From contig JBBCIV010000110.1 in assembly GCA_037189665.1 (NCBI GenBank), positions 1-21,614 on the forward strand: a stretch of 21,614 bases of DNA, in the 5' to 3' direction. Below the pieces are notes generated by a model that was given only the letters and a program-made list of their open reading frames with translations, was not told the DNA's origin and did not search any database. Below, in pieces: positions 13,940-21,500 of the stretch. Both the position numbers and the translations under genes were made by a program. Source of the DNA: BPJO01 sp037189665 (GTDB taxonomy: Bacteria; Planctomycetota; Phycisphaerae; Tepidisphaerales; Tepidisphaeraceae). Position 1 is the stretch's first letter. Each line of letters opens with the position of its first letter.

Positions 13940-15367
13940 ATGTCCCGCATCAACACGAACGTCTCGGCACTGACCGCCCAACGCGGACTCTCGCGATCGC
14001 AGCAGGCGCTGGGCAACACGCTCGAACGCCTTTCCACCGGCCTTCGCATCAACCGCGGCGCCGACGACCCCGCCGGCCTGATCGCGTCGGAGTCGCTCCG
14101 ATCCGAGATGAGCGGCATCAAGCAGGCCATCGATAACTCGCAGCGCGCCAGCAACGTCATCGCCACCGCCGAGGCGGCGCTGAGCGAGATCGCGTCGCTG
14201 CTCCTGAACGTCAAAGACATGGTCATCGAGGCCGCCAACTCCGGCGCGCTCTCGCGGGAGGAGATCGAGGCCAACCAGCTTCAGGTCGATTCCGCGATCG
14301 AGTCCATTACCCGGATCTCCAACACCACGACGTTCGCGGGGCTTCGCCTCATCGACGGCAGCCTTGACTACATCACGTCCGGCGTCACGAACTCGGCGTT
14401 CACGAGCCTGCAGGTCAACCAGGCCAACTTCGGCACCGCCGACTTCATCCCGGTGAACGTCGACGTCATCACTTCGGCCCAGCAGGCGCAGCTTCAGTTC
14501 CGCGCCTCGGCGACGACGGGAACCGTCACGCTCGAGATCAACGGCGTCGAGGGCGTCGATACGCTCACCTTCGCCTCGGGCACCGGCGCGGGCGCGATCA
14601 TCAGCGCGATCAACCGCGTGCAGGACGTCACCGGCGTTCAGGCGATCGCGATCAACTCGTCCAACGTCAACTCGGGCGTGGCGTTCGTGTCGCACGGCTG
14701 GGGCTCGCGGCAGTTCGTCACGATCAAGGCCCAGCAGGGCACGTTCAACACCGTCGATGTCGACGGCGCCGCCCGCACCCGCGACACCGGCCGTGACGCG
14801 CAGGCGACCATCAACGGGGCGCTCACCGTCGGCGACGGCCTGAAGGTGAAGCTCAACACCTCCACGCTCGACCTGGAACTCGAACTCGACTCCGCCTTCG
14901 GCGAAGGCCAGCAGAGCTTCGCGATCACCGGCGGCGGGGCGTTGTTCCAGCTGGGGTCGAAGGTCAACGCGAACCAGCAGGTGAACATCGGCATCCAGTC
15001 GGTCGCCGCCAGCAAGCTGGGCGACAACGACATCGGCTTCCTGAACGACATCATCGCCGGCGGCGGGGCGTCGCTCATCTCGGGCAACTCCGCCGCGGCG
15101 AGCAAGATCATCGAGAAGGCGATCTCGCAGGTCGCCGTCATGCGTGGCCGGCTTGGCGCGTTCGAGAAGAACACGCTCGAGACCAACATCAACTCGATGC
15201 AGATCGCGCTGGAGAACGTCACCGCCAGCGAGTCGAGCATCCGCGACGCCGACTTCGCCTACGAGACGGCCCAGCTCACCCGTAACCAGATCCTCACCCA
15301 GGCCGGCACGAGCGTGCTCGCAACGGCGAACACCACGCCGCAGCAGGTGCTGTCGCTGCTGCAGTAA
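13940..15367 (+). CDS. fliC: Flagellin
   Basis: A 475-residue filament protein. N-terminus: SRINTNVSALTAQRGLSRSQQ, then LERLSTGLRINRGADDPAGLIASESLR, the D0/D1 domains recognised by FliW, FliS and innate receptors. C-terminus: SSIRDADFAYETAQLTRNQI, then LTQAGTSVLATANTTPQQVLSLLQ. The middle (about 170-380) is variable and includes one flagellin-IN-like module (TTGTVTLEINGVEGVDTLTF through VQAIAINS). No Cys is present. The start is ATG 13940 with GGAGG, seven bases upstream; the frame runs 20 codons further upstream across the two regulatory hairpins and is rejected. The gene is in the same direction as fliW-csrA and ends 54 bases before a terminator. It is the expected main target of FliW/CsrA control. 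Confidence 0.97.
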   Translation: MSRINTNVSALTAQRGLSRSQQALGNTLERLSTGLRINRGADDPAGLIASESLRSEMSGIKQAIDNSQRASNVIATAEAALSEIASLLLNVKDMVIEAANSGALSREEIEANQLQVDSAIESITRISNTTTFAGLRLIDGSLDYITSGVTNSAFTSLQVNQANFGTADFIPVNVDVITSAQQAQLQFRASATTGTVTLEINGVEGVDTLTFASGTGAGAIISAINRVQDVTGVQAIAINSSNVNSGVAFVSHGWGSRQFVTIKAQQGTFNTVDVDGAARTRDTGRDAQATINGALTVGDGLKVKLNTSTLDLELELDSAFGEGQQSFAITGGGALFQLGSKVNANQQVNIGIQSVAASKLGDNDIGFLNDIIAGGGASLISGNSAAASKIIEKAISQVAVMRGRLGAFEKNTLETNINSMQIALENVTASESSIRDADFAYETAQLTRNQILTQAGTSVLATANTTPQQVLSLLQ

Positions 15368-15421
15368 GCAGCGGCGGCGGCCCGATCGCTGAGATCTGAC
15401 GCGCAACAGTCTGGAAGGAGT

Positions 15422-15457
15422 CCCGCGGGGTCGGCTTGTCCGACCCTGCGGGCGTTT
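15422..15457 (+). terminator. Terminator after flagellin, probably bidirectional
   Basis: A 13-pair stem (CCCGC-G-GGGTCGG at 15422-15434 with CCGACCC-T-GCGGG at 15440-15452, the middle pair being G-U), loop CTTGT, then CGTTT. The T-run is short on this strand. It sits between convergent genes (stops at 15367 and 15475), so it may also end the minus-strand unit. Confidence 0.75.
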
Positions 15458-15474
15458 GCGCGCTCGCTTGCTAG

Positions 15475-16485
15475 CTAGACGTCCAGTCCCCACTGCCGGA
15501 AGAACTGCTTGATCAGGGGCTGGATGTCGTCGTGCAGTTTCTGGTTGGCAAAGCCGGCCCACGACAGGCTGGTGGTGCAGTCGAGCGGGCCGTCGAGCGG
15601 CTGGCCGAGGCCGTCGGTGATGAGGACGCCGGCCTCCTCCGCCACCAGCAGTGTGGCGCAGTCGTACGGGTGGACGCAGAGCCCTTCCTTCTGCGGCAGG
15701 CATCGGTAGAAGATCGGCCGCAGGTCGGCGTTGAAGCGGTCGTGTCCGACGATCAGTTCGTAGAACTGCCCGCCTGTGCTGATGTACTGGTCTTCGAACA
15801 CCATCGCCTTGGTGATGTCCGCCGGGCCCAGCAGGTGGGCGACGATGTGTTCCATCAGCTCGCCCGCCAGCACCTTCGTGCCGGGGAAGAAGTTGACGAC
15901 CGATCCGAACCCGTGCTTGATCGTCTCGGCCCGGCTGACGCCGAACTTCAGCGGTTCGGCATTGCCGGTGCGCAGGTCCACGCGATGCCCGTGCGCGCCC
16001 TTCCCCTTGATCGCCCACAACACGTCGGCGTGGCCCATCTTGCTGGTGGGCAGCTCGGTCATCGCCGCCACTTCGATGTCGCGAAGGCGCGTGTTCGGCC
16101 CCCTGTTCGGCGCCACGCCCGCCAGCGCCCACGCGGGGCGCTTGTCGTACATGATGCCGCGCGTGCCGTCGATCGGATCGACGATCACGCGGATCTGCGC
16201 GTCGTCCTCCGATGTTCCACGTGGAAAGACGACGTTGCCCTCGTTGCCGTCGGCGTCGTGCATGCCCTCGGCGATCAGCACCAGCGGCGTGGTCTTGCCC
16301 CACTCCTCGCAGAACGCCTCGAGGATCGGATCGACCTCCGCGTCGATCGCGTAGATCGTATCGGCGGCGGTGGTGTGGGCGACGGCGTGGAGGTCCTGCT
16401 TGTCGCGCGCCGCGATCAGCGCGTCGCGCACGGCGGACTGGAACTCGACGAGACGGGCAAGGATGGATTCGTGCGATTCGGTCAT
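15475..16485 (-). CDS. Inositol monophosphatase family protein
   Basis: A 336-residue soluble protein of the metal-dependent IMPase/FBPase/CysQ group. Visible catalytic pieces: E73 in IAEG, DPIDGTRG (103-110; metal ligands and catalytic Thr) and the second metal site around HPYDCAT (272-278, D275), where most relatives have W/xDxAAG. Substrate is likely a small sugar- or nucleotide-phosphate but cannot be read from sequence. Starts at ATG 16485 with no strong Shine-Dalgarno. It is 56 bases downstream of the GHMP-like gene and in the same direction with no terminator between, so probably the last gene of a three-gene unit. It is somewhat longer than the common 260-275 residues, with insertions between the motifs. 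Confidence 0.88.
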   Translation of the reverse strand: MTESHESILARLVEFQSAVRDALIAARDKQDLHAVAHTTAADTIYAIDAEVDPILEAFCEEWGKTTPLVLIAEGMHDADGNEGNVVFPRGTSEDDAQIRVIVDPIDGTRGIMYDKRPAWALAGVAPNRGPNTRLRDIEVAAMTELPTSKMGHADVLWAIKGKGAHGHRVDLRTGNAEPLKFGVSRAETIKHGFGSVVNFFPGTKVLAGELMEHIVAHLLGPADITKAMVFEDQYISTGGQFYELIVGHDRFNADLRPIFYRCLPQKEGLCVHPYDCATLLVAEEAGVLITDGLGQPLDGPLDCTTSLSWAGFANQKLHDDIQPLIKQFFRQWGLDV

Positions 16486-16541
16486 GTTGGTTCGTTTCCC
16501 GGTGCGCGCAGCCGCGCGTTAGCGATGTCAGGGCACCTTTC

Positions 16542-17840
16542 CTACGCTTTTCCGGGCGTCTGTCCAGTGACGGCGCTCGCGTCGCCGAGGATCGCCACGC
16601 GATCCGGCCGGGCGAAGCCGGCGCCGTAGAAGCCCTGATGCTCGTTGGCGCGAACCCAGTCGACGATCGCGTCGGCGTCGCCCGTATCAACGCCGGCGTC
16701 GGCGCCGAGGCTCTTGTGGGCGGCGTAGAGCAGATGGCCGGCCTTGTTCAGCTCCTTCGTGCGGTCGCCGGCGGGGGCGAGTTGCAGGGCTTCGATGAAC
16801 GTGCGCGTGCGATTGGCGCCGAAGACGTGGAAGTCGGCGGCGGTCTGCACGGCGTAATGATGATCGGGCTCGACGTGCAGCGACCGATCCGCCAGCCGGC
16901 CATAGTGGAGCAGGAACGCGCCGCCCTTGGTCGTCTCGGGCAGGAATGGACGGAAGAACCGGCGGTAGTCGTTCAGGTCGAGGTTGGCGAGGTATCCGCC
17001 GATCGGGTCGGCGATCATCTCGCGCCCCGCGGCGTGGCCGAGCTGGCGCATCTTGTCGAGGATGAGCATGCGGCCCATCTCGCTGGCGATGCGAAGCCGC
17101 TCGATTGCCTTCGACTGCCCCGCCGCGTCCGGCGTCGCGGGCCTGAATCCGATCCTCACGCCCGCCGGCAGCGGGAGCGGGTCGAGCACGTCCAGCGGCT
17201 GGCAGCGGATGCGGACGAGGTGCTCCGGCGACGCGGTCAGCGCGGCGACGACGTGCCGTAACTCAGCCGGTTGTCCGATGATCTCCGACAGCACGCGCCG
17301 GCAGGCATTGGCGATGGCGATCAACCGCTCGCCGCGCAGCGCGATGTCCGCCGGCAGGATCGCGCGCATCGCGGCGGCGGCGAGCGTGATGGGGTCAGAC
17401 GTGTTGGCCATCGTGGCGATGTTCAGGCCGGCGCTGGCCAGCGGCCCGGCGATGTCCGGCAGCCGCTTCAGGCAGCCGATCGCGTGCGCGGCCCAGGCGG
17501 TCTGCGGGTCGGCGAAGTGGGCGCGAAGTTGATCGGGCGACGAACGCGCGATCGCGTCCATCGGCGCGACGAACGTGAACGGCCGGTGTTCGTCGAAGCG
17601 GTCGAACGAGAAGACCTGCACCTGCCCGTCGTCTCGCGGTTGCGTGGCGACGGCGCAGCACGCGCCATCGCTGGCGGCGGACAGGACGGCGGCGCCGGCG
17701 TAGTCGGAGAAGCCGCCGATGACGTCGACGGGCTGGTATGCCGCGCGATACGCGACCGGCCGCAGCGGATCGAACGCGGCCGACAGCTCGGCGGCGATCC
17801 GGCCGGGCAACGCGGAAGCTGGGTTACGGCTGGTCAGCAC
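16542..17840 (-). CDS. GHMP-kinase-like protein (galactokinase/L-arabinokinase type), apparently catalytically degenerate
   Basis: A 432-residue protein. Residues 39-53 (DVIGGFSDYAGAAVL) match the GHMP motif 1 of galactokinase and L-arabinokinase (G-x-x-D-Y-x-G). Further similarity to bacterial and plant arabinokinase-like proteins, from memory: CQPLDVL (213-219), the SEMGRMLILDKM helix, DPIGGYLANL, and HHYAVQTAADFHVFGANRTRTFIEAL. However, the ATP-binding P-x-x-x-G-L-S-S-S motif is replaced at 138-161 (GLNIATMANTSDPITLAAAA), the stretch that normally has the catalytic Asp (G-V-M-D-Q) reads GQPAELRHVVAA (189-200), and the C-terminal Gly-rich motif 3 is not evident. I infer a pseudokinase or a much diverged sugar-binding protein. 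GTG start at 17840, overlapping the upstream lipoprotein gene by 17 bases, indicating coupling. Confidence 0.72.
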   Translation of the reverse strand: MLTSRNPASALPGRIAAELSAAFDPLRPVAYRAAYQPVDVIGGFSDYAGAAVLSAASDGACCAVATQPRDDGQVQVFSFDRFDEHRPFTFVAPMDAIARSSPDQLRAHFADPQTAWAAHAIGCLKRLPDIAGPLASAGLNIATMANTSDPITLAAAAMRAILPADIALRGERLIAIANACRRVLSEIIGQPAELRHVVAALTASPEHLVRIRCQPLDVLDPLPLPAGVRIGFRPATPDAAGQSKAIERLRIASEMGRMLILDKMRQLGHAAGREMIADPIGGYLANLDLNDYRRFFRPFLPETTKGGAFLLHYGRLADRSLHVEPDHHYAVQTAADFHVFGANRTRTFIEALQLAPAGDRTKELNKAGHLLYAAHKSLGADAGVDTGDADAIVDWVRANEHQGFYGAGFARPDRVAILGDASAVTGQTPGKA

Positions 17841-18516
17841 GTGGGGGCGGCGTATGAGCGGCGGCGGGCTCGGTCGTGGTCGTGGTCGCCGAGGGGATCG
17901 TCGATGACTGCGCCGGCGGAGGCGCGGGCGGCGGCGTGATGACCGCGGGCTCCGGCGTCCGCACCGGCGCCGGCGGGGCGATCACCGGCGGCTGCGCCGG
18001 CTTCGGAGAGGCCTTCTCGCCTTCGATGATCAATCGGTCGAAGAACCGTCCGCCGCCCGTGAGTTCGAACATCGCGGTCAGCACGTACGAATCGCCCGGG
18101 CGGATGTTGTCGTATGCCAACTGGAAGATGTACGCGCGGTTCACGCGGTTCCATCGCGCCCGCTGGTCTTCGATGCTGTCGAGCCGGCCTTCCCACGGCG
18201 CGACGACGCGCGTGCCGCGCGGGTCGGGGTTGTAGGCGCGATAGGTGTACAGCTCGAAGATGATCCGGCCGGACGCCTTGGTCGGATCGCCGAACTGGTC
18301 CTGCACTTCCAGCACCACCTCGATGCCGTCCGGCCTGCCATCGCCGGTCCAGTCGCTCACCTGGGTGAACACCGGCTGTATGCGCATCCCCGTGGGCCCG
18401 AAGAGCATCTGGTCCAGCGGCGTGCGCGTGACGTTCTGCGGCACATCGCTCGCACACCCACCCCCAGCGGCGGCCATCAGCAGACCCATCAACGCACACG
18501 CAACAGTTCGACGCAT
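17824..18516 (-). CDS. Predicted lipoprotein with Pro/Thr-rich tail, unknown function
   Basis: A 230-residue protein from ATG 18516, chosen because a signal peptide begins there (MRRTVACALMGLLMAAAGGGC); an in-frame ATG at 18597 would add 27 polar residues. C21 would be the lipidated Cys, though the box GGG-C is not a canonical L-A-G-C. The body contains a DWTGDGRPDGIEV loop, an all-beta looking stretch with many aromatic residues (FELYTYRAYNPDPRG) and VNRAYIFQLAYDNIRPGDSYVLTAMFEL. From about residue 165 it becomes Pro/Ala/Thr-rich, as in envelope-anchored linkers. I do not recognise the family. It overlaps the start of the GHMP-like gene by 17 bases and heads that unit. Likely outer membrane or periplasmic. 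Confidence 0.7.
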   Translation of the reverse strand: MRRTVACALMGLLMAAAGGGCASDVPQNVTRTPLDQMLFGPTGMRIQPVFTQVSDWTGDGRPDGIEVVLEVQDQFGDPTKASGRIIFELYTYRAYNPDPRGTRVVAPWEGRLDSIEDQRARWNRVNRAYIFQLAYDNIRPGDSYVLTAMFELTGGGRFFDRLIIEGEKASPKPAQPPVIAPPAPVRTPEPAVITPPPAPPPAQSSTIPSATTTTTEPAAAHTPPPRADQP

Positions 18517-18672
18517 GCTCGCGAATGTAGAACTGCCGTGGAGTGGTGTCAAACTTGGCCGTTTCTGATTGAGATTTGGATGGTTGAGCATGTACAAATC
18601 CCGCCGGCGAAATCATCGCTCGCCGCGCGGTTCTCGCGTGAAGCGAAGTGAGTGGCGACGCGATATCGCTGA

Positions 18673-19665
18673 TCACCTCGCCCGCTGATACTGCGGCTTG
18701 GCCGAAAGTTCCACCACGCGCGCCCAGCCGCGCATCACCTGCACCGCCAGCATCGAGATCGGCAGCAGCGACAGGATCACCAGCGACCAATGCCAGCCTA
18801 CGTACCCGAGCACGAAGCAGGCGTCGTAGACGATCAGCCACAGCAGGCCGTAGAGCATCATCGATCGCCCGGCGGCGCGGGGGTCGGGGGTGCGCAGGCG
18901 GATGATGGTCGCCAGGCCGACGAAGCCCGCCGCGCTCGCGGCGGGGTAGATCAGCGCTGGGGTGACGAACAGCGCCGCGGGCCAGTCGCCGCGGCTGCGC
19001 CACTCGATCAATAGCGCGATCAGTCCCGCCACCATCATCGCCAGCAGCGCCCCGACCTGCACCATGTGCTTCATCTTCAGCCGCGGCCGCTTGCCTTCGA
19101 GGCGGTAGCAGATCGTCGACAGCACCGTCACGTGCACCAGCAGCAGGACCGCGTGCCACGGGATGTCCAGCCGCGGCGCCGCGGCGGCGGCGTGGAAGAA
19201 GCGGATCAGCCCGAGCGACAGCAACCCCAGCGGTACGAGATACTTGCCCGCGAAGTCGTAGAAGACGATCAGCAGCATCGTCCACATCACGATTAGCAGG
19301 CTGATCCACTGGCCGTCCTTCAGGATCGCCATCCAGGCGCCCGCGCCCATCGCGATCAGCGCCAGCATGACGCAGACGGCGTGCGCGGCGCGCACGCTGA
19401 TGCGCCCCGACGGCAACGGCCGCCCGGGCGCGATCTGCGAGTCGCGCCGGCGGTCGATCACGTCGTTCAGCGACATGCCGAACGTGTACAGCCCGACCGA
19501 GGCGATCGTCATCGCCACCGCGTACCAGAACGGGATCGGCTCGCCCGTCGCCTGCCGTTGCAGCAGCATCGACGCCCAGCCGTTGCTGATGGCGGTGAAC
19601 ACCAGCGCCATCCGGGTGAACTGCAGCAGCGTGAGCACGCGTTGGTGGAACGAGAACATAGGCAT
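18673..19665 (-). CDS. UbiA-family prenyltransferase
   Basis: A 330-residue integral membrane protein with about eight or nine hydrophobic segments. The first catalytic motif, NDVIDRRRD (67-75), is the NDxxDxxxD of UbiA-type enzymes, which bind the prenyl diphosphate through Mg2+. The second region is weaker: CYRLEGKRPRL follows a membrane helix where relatives have an acidic motif. The acceptor (quinone ring, haem, or other aromatic) cannot be told. Start is ATG 19665 or 19659; a longer frame to 19749 would cross the inverted repeat and is rejected. No Shine-Dalgarno is seen, as the repeat abuts the start. Divergent from ribH. The intergenic stretch 18517-18672 downstream has nothing recognisable apart from a GCGATATCGC palindrome. 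Confidence 0.88.
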   Translation of the reverse strand: MPMFSFHQRVLTLLQFTRMALVFTAISNGWASMLLQRQATGEPIPFWYAVAMTIASVGLYTFGMSLNDVIDRRRDSQIAPGRPLPSGRISVRAAHAVCVMLALIAMGAGAWMAILKDGQWISLLIVMWTMLLIVFYDFAGKYLVPLGLLSLGLIRFFHAAAAAPRLDIPWHAVLLLVHVTVLSTICYRLEGKRPRLKMKHMVQVGALLAMMVAGLIALLIEWRSRGDWPAALFVTPALIYPAASAAGFVGLATIIRLRTPDPRAAGRSMMLYGLLWLIVYDACFVLGYVGWHWSLVILSLLPISMLAVQVMRGWARVVELSAKPQYQRAR

Positions 19666-19667
19666 TG

Positions 19668-19767
19668 CCGATTGTCGATTGCCGGTTGGCAATTGCAATG
19701 CGGCCGGCGAAGTTCGACCGCCGCGCGAGGCATGGTTTGCAATCGGCAATCGGCAATCGACAATCGG
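19668..19767. repeat. 17-bp inverted repeat of CGATTGC-type heptamers between UbiA gene and ribH
   Basis: CCGATTGTCGATTGCCG at 19668-19684 recurs exactly in inverse orientation at 19751-19767. Both arms are built of imperfect heptamers (ATTGCCG, ATTGTCG), with more copies at 19736-19750. The arms flank 66 bases and fill the whole divergent promoter region, so they lie right at both start codons. Confidence 0.85.
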
Positions 19768-19774
19768 CGCTCAC

Positions 19775-20257
19775 ATGAGCACCCAGTTTCCGATCACCGT
19801 CAAAGTCGATCTGCCGATGGACGCCCGCGTGGGCGTGATCGCGGCGCGGTTCAACGCGCCCATCGTGGACGAGCTGCTGCGCGGCTGCGTCGAGCGGCTG
19901 AGGGAGCACGGCATCGACGAGTCGCGCGTGGACGTCCGCCGCGTGCCCGGCGCGTTCGAGTTGCCGGTCGGCGCGAAGCTGATGGCGCAGACGAAGCGGT
20001 TCCAGGCGATCGTCTGCCTCGGCTGCGTGGTGCGCGGCGACACGCCCCACTTCGACTACGTCGCCGGCGAGGCGGCGCGGGGCATCGCGCGCGTGTCGCT
20101 CGACGAATCGCTGCCGGTCATCTTCGGCGTGCTGACCACCAACACCGAACAACAAGCCCTCGACCGCGCCGGCGGCGCCCACAGCCATGCCGGCGTCAAC
20201 GCCGCCGACGCGGCGGTGGAAATGATGGCGCTCGCCCGCGCGATCCGGGCGGGGTGA
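19775..20257 (+). CDS. ribH: 6,7-dimethyl-8-ribityllumazine synthase
   Basis: A 160-residue protein, the family's normal length. It condenses 5-amino-6-ribitylaminouracil with dihydroxybutanone phosphate in riboflavin synthesis. Visible active-site elements: ARFN (24-27), VPGAFELP (57-64), LGCVVRGDTPHFDYV (82-96) with the proton-transferring H92, and PVIFGVLTTNTEQQALDRAGG (114-134). The usual conserved G-N-K-G-x-E-A near the end reads GVNAADAAVEM. Start ATG 19775 lies straight after the inverted repeat with no Shine-Dalgarno, so a very short or leaderless mRNA is possible. No other riboflavin gene lies in the window; the nearest neighbour is a divergent UbiA gene. Capsid-forming and pentameric types cannot be distinguished here. 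Confidence 0.96.
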   Translation: MSTQFPITVKVDLPMDARVGVIAARFNAPIVDELLRGCVERLREHGIDESRVDVRRVPGAFELPVGAKLMAQTKRFQAIVCLGCVVRGDTPHFDYVAGEAARGIARVSLDESLPVIFGVLTTNTEQQALDRAGGAHSHAGVNAADAAVEMMALARAIRAG

Positions 20258-20278
20258 TCGAGTCGACTGGTTTGGATT

Positions 20279-20350
20279 AAACGCGAAGATGCGAAGCTGC
20301 GAAGTCGCGAAGAAGGCCCATTCCGGTTTTCGCTTCGCGTCTTCGCGTTT
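20279..20350. repeat. 19-bp inverted repeat downstream of ribH
   Basis: AAACGCGAAGATGCGAAGC at 20279-20297 pairs with 20332-20350 (18 of 19). The left arm continues with further GCGAAG units (AAGCTGCGAAGTCGCGAAG). It could form a hairpin ending ribH transcripts, but has no T-tract and looks like a dispersed repeat. Confidence 0.8.
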
Positions 20351-20401
20351 CATGACGGACCTTCCGCGCTGTCTGACGGCGTCAGGTTCAGTTGGGGACG
20401 C

Positions 20402-20465
20402 GGATCGCACGGACGGGCACGGATCGGCACGGATCGGCACGGATCCGCACGGATCCGCACGGATG
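20402..20465. repeat. Tandem decamer repeat, about six copies
   Basis: Unit GGATC(G/C)GCAC repeats in strict 10-bp register from 20402 to about 20465, with copies 1 and 2 divergent. Related sequence in the opposite orientation occurs at 20527-20570 (TGTGCCGATCCG and later ATCCGTG), the two sets flanking the stop codon of the minus-strand gene that ends at 20484. The 226 bases from 20258 to 20483 hold no gene. Confidence 0.9.
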
Positions 20466-20483
20466 AAGGCGCCGGGAATGGCG

Positions 20484-21290
20484 TCAGGCGACGCTTTCCG
20501 GGCGGCCGATGTCGATCGTCTTCATCTGTGCCGATCCGAGGCGATCTGTGACATCCGTGTTCCCCATCGGCCCGCCTTCCGTAACTGCTGATTCGATCGA
20601 ATCTTGCGTCGGAATTGGGTTCGTTTGGCAGAATTCCGTTTCGCCGCAGCCCGGGGCGGGCGTTGCGGGGGCGTTCGCGGCGCTCTTGTCGATCGCGATG
20701 CTCGCGGCGGGTTCCGTCGCGTTTGCCGTTGTGATGGTCGCGTCCGTCGTCGTCGTCGGCGGCGCGTCGATCTGCTCCGCGCCCGCTTCTTCGCCCACCT
20801 CCACTTCCGCGCCCGCTTCCGCTTCTGCTTCCGCGTCTCGGGCGAGGCGTTCGCGTTGGAGGTCTCGGAGTTGCTGGATCAGCCGCCGCAGCGAGCCGGC
20901 GAGGCGCGATTCGTACTGGTGCAGCTTCAGCAGGTTGCTCGGCCAGCGCGTGCTGAAGTCGCCCGCCATCGCGTGCAGCACGGTTCGGCCGTCCTTCGCC
21001 AGGATGTTCGCCTCCACCGCCGGGCATCGCCGCAGGCGCAGGTAGGTGTCGGCGATCTGGTCGACGACCATGTGCTCCACCGCCGACCCCGGCCGCCACT
21101 CCGCGTCGAGCTGCTCCCGAAGCTGCCGGCGCAGCTCCGCGTCGCCCGCATCCGTTGCCTCCGCGAGGCTCGCCCGCAACCCGTGCACCAACGCGTTCAG
21201 GCGGGCCCGGTCCTTCCCCCGCTGCGTCCGCGGGCCGGTGGACTGGCGGGCATTGCGACGGTTCGCCTCGATCTGGGCGGCGGTGGCCAT
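20484..21290 (-). CDS. Repetitive-family protein of unknown function (STGPRT / NALxHGLRA type)
   Basis: A 268-residue protein starting at ATG 21290 with a strong AAGGAG six bases upstream; the frame runs on upstream through purine-rich repeats but that part is low complexity. Residues 6-40 carry QIEANRRNARQSTGPRTQRG and ALVHGLRA, the signature of a family found in many copies in planctomycete and acidobacterial genomes, function unknown. A helical middle (about 50-150, LRRQLREQLDAEW..., ANILAKDGRTVLHAM) is followed by an Ala/Glu-rich stretch (AEAEAEAGAEVEVGEE) and a Thr-rich linker. The last ~50 residues (ETEFCQTNPIPTQ onward) are encoded by what looks like dispersed intergenic repeat sequence, so the original stop may have been lost. 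Gene and repeats may move together; that is inference. Confidence 0.7.
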   Translation of the reverse strand: MATAAQIEANRRNARQSTGPRTQRGKDRARLNALVHGLRASLAEATDAGDAELRRQLREQLDAEWRPGSAVEHMVVDQIADTYLRLRRCPAVEANILAKDGRTVLHAMAGDFSTRWPSNLLKLHQYESRLAGSLRRLIQQLRDLQRERLARDAEAEAEAGAEVEVGEEAGAEQIDAPPTTTTDATITTANATEPAASIAIDKSAANAPATPAPGCGETEFCQTNPIPTQDSIESAVTEGGPMGNTDVTDRLGSAQMKTIDIGRPESVA

Positions 21291-21339
21291 GGGAAACTCC
21301 TTCTGGGAAACGAGGAATGAGGAATGCGAAATGCGGAAC

Positions 21340-21500
21340 GGAAAACGAGCGAAAACGAGCGACGAGCGACGACGAGGGAAAAAGAGAGAAAACGAGACGA
21401 GCGACGAGCGGCGAGCGGCGACAAGAGAAAACGAGACGAGCGACGACGAGCGGCGAGCGACGAGCGACGACAAGAGAAAACGAGACGAGCGACGGCGACG
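21340..21500. repeat. Purine-rich degenerate tandem repeats
   Basis: On the plus strand the stretch is nearly all A, G and C in units such as GAGCGACGAGC, with a longer unit ACAAGAGAAAACGAGACGAGCGAC recurring at about 21421 and 21471. It lies 50 bases upstream of the minus-strand gene at 21290. The remaining bases to the window end (21501-21614) are very GC-rich, and I see no gene in them. Confidence 0.8.

Noticed and set aside
13925..16690. 921-aa minus-strand open frame opposite flagellin and overlapping the IMPase gene
   Set aside because: Arg-rich shadow frame; real genes with clear motifs occupy both halves.
19665..19770. CRISPR-like array in the heptamer repeats
   Set aside because: Unit is about 7 bp, arms are inverted, there are no spacers and no cas genes.
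17834..20440. 868-aa minus-strand open frame across lipoprotein, UbiA and ribH
   Set aside because: Shadow frame of low-complexity Arg/Ala/Asp composition; conflicts with three recognisable genes.
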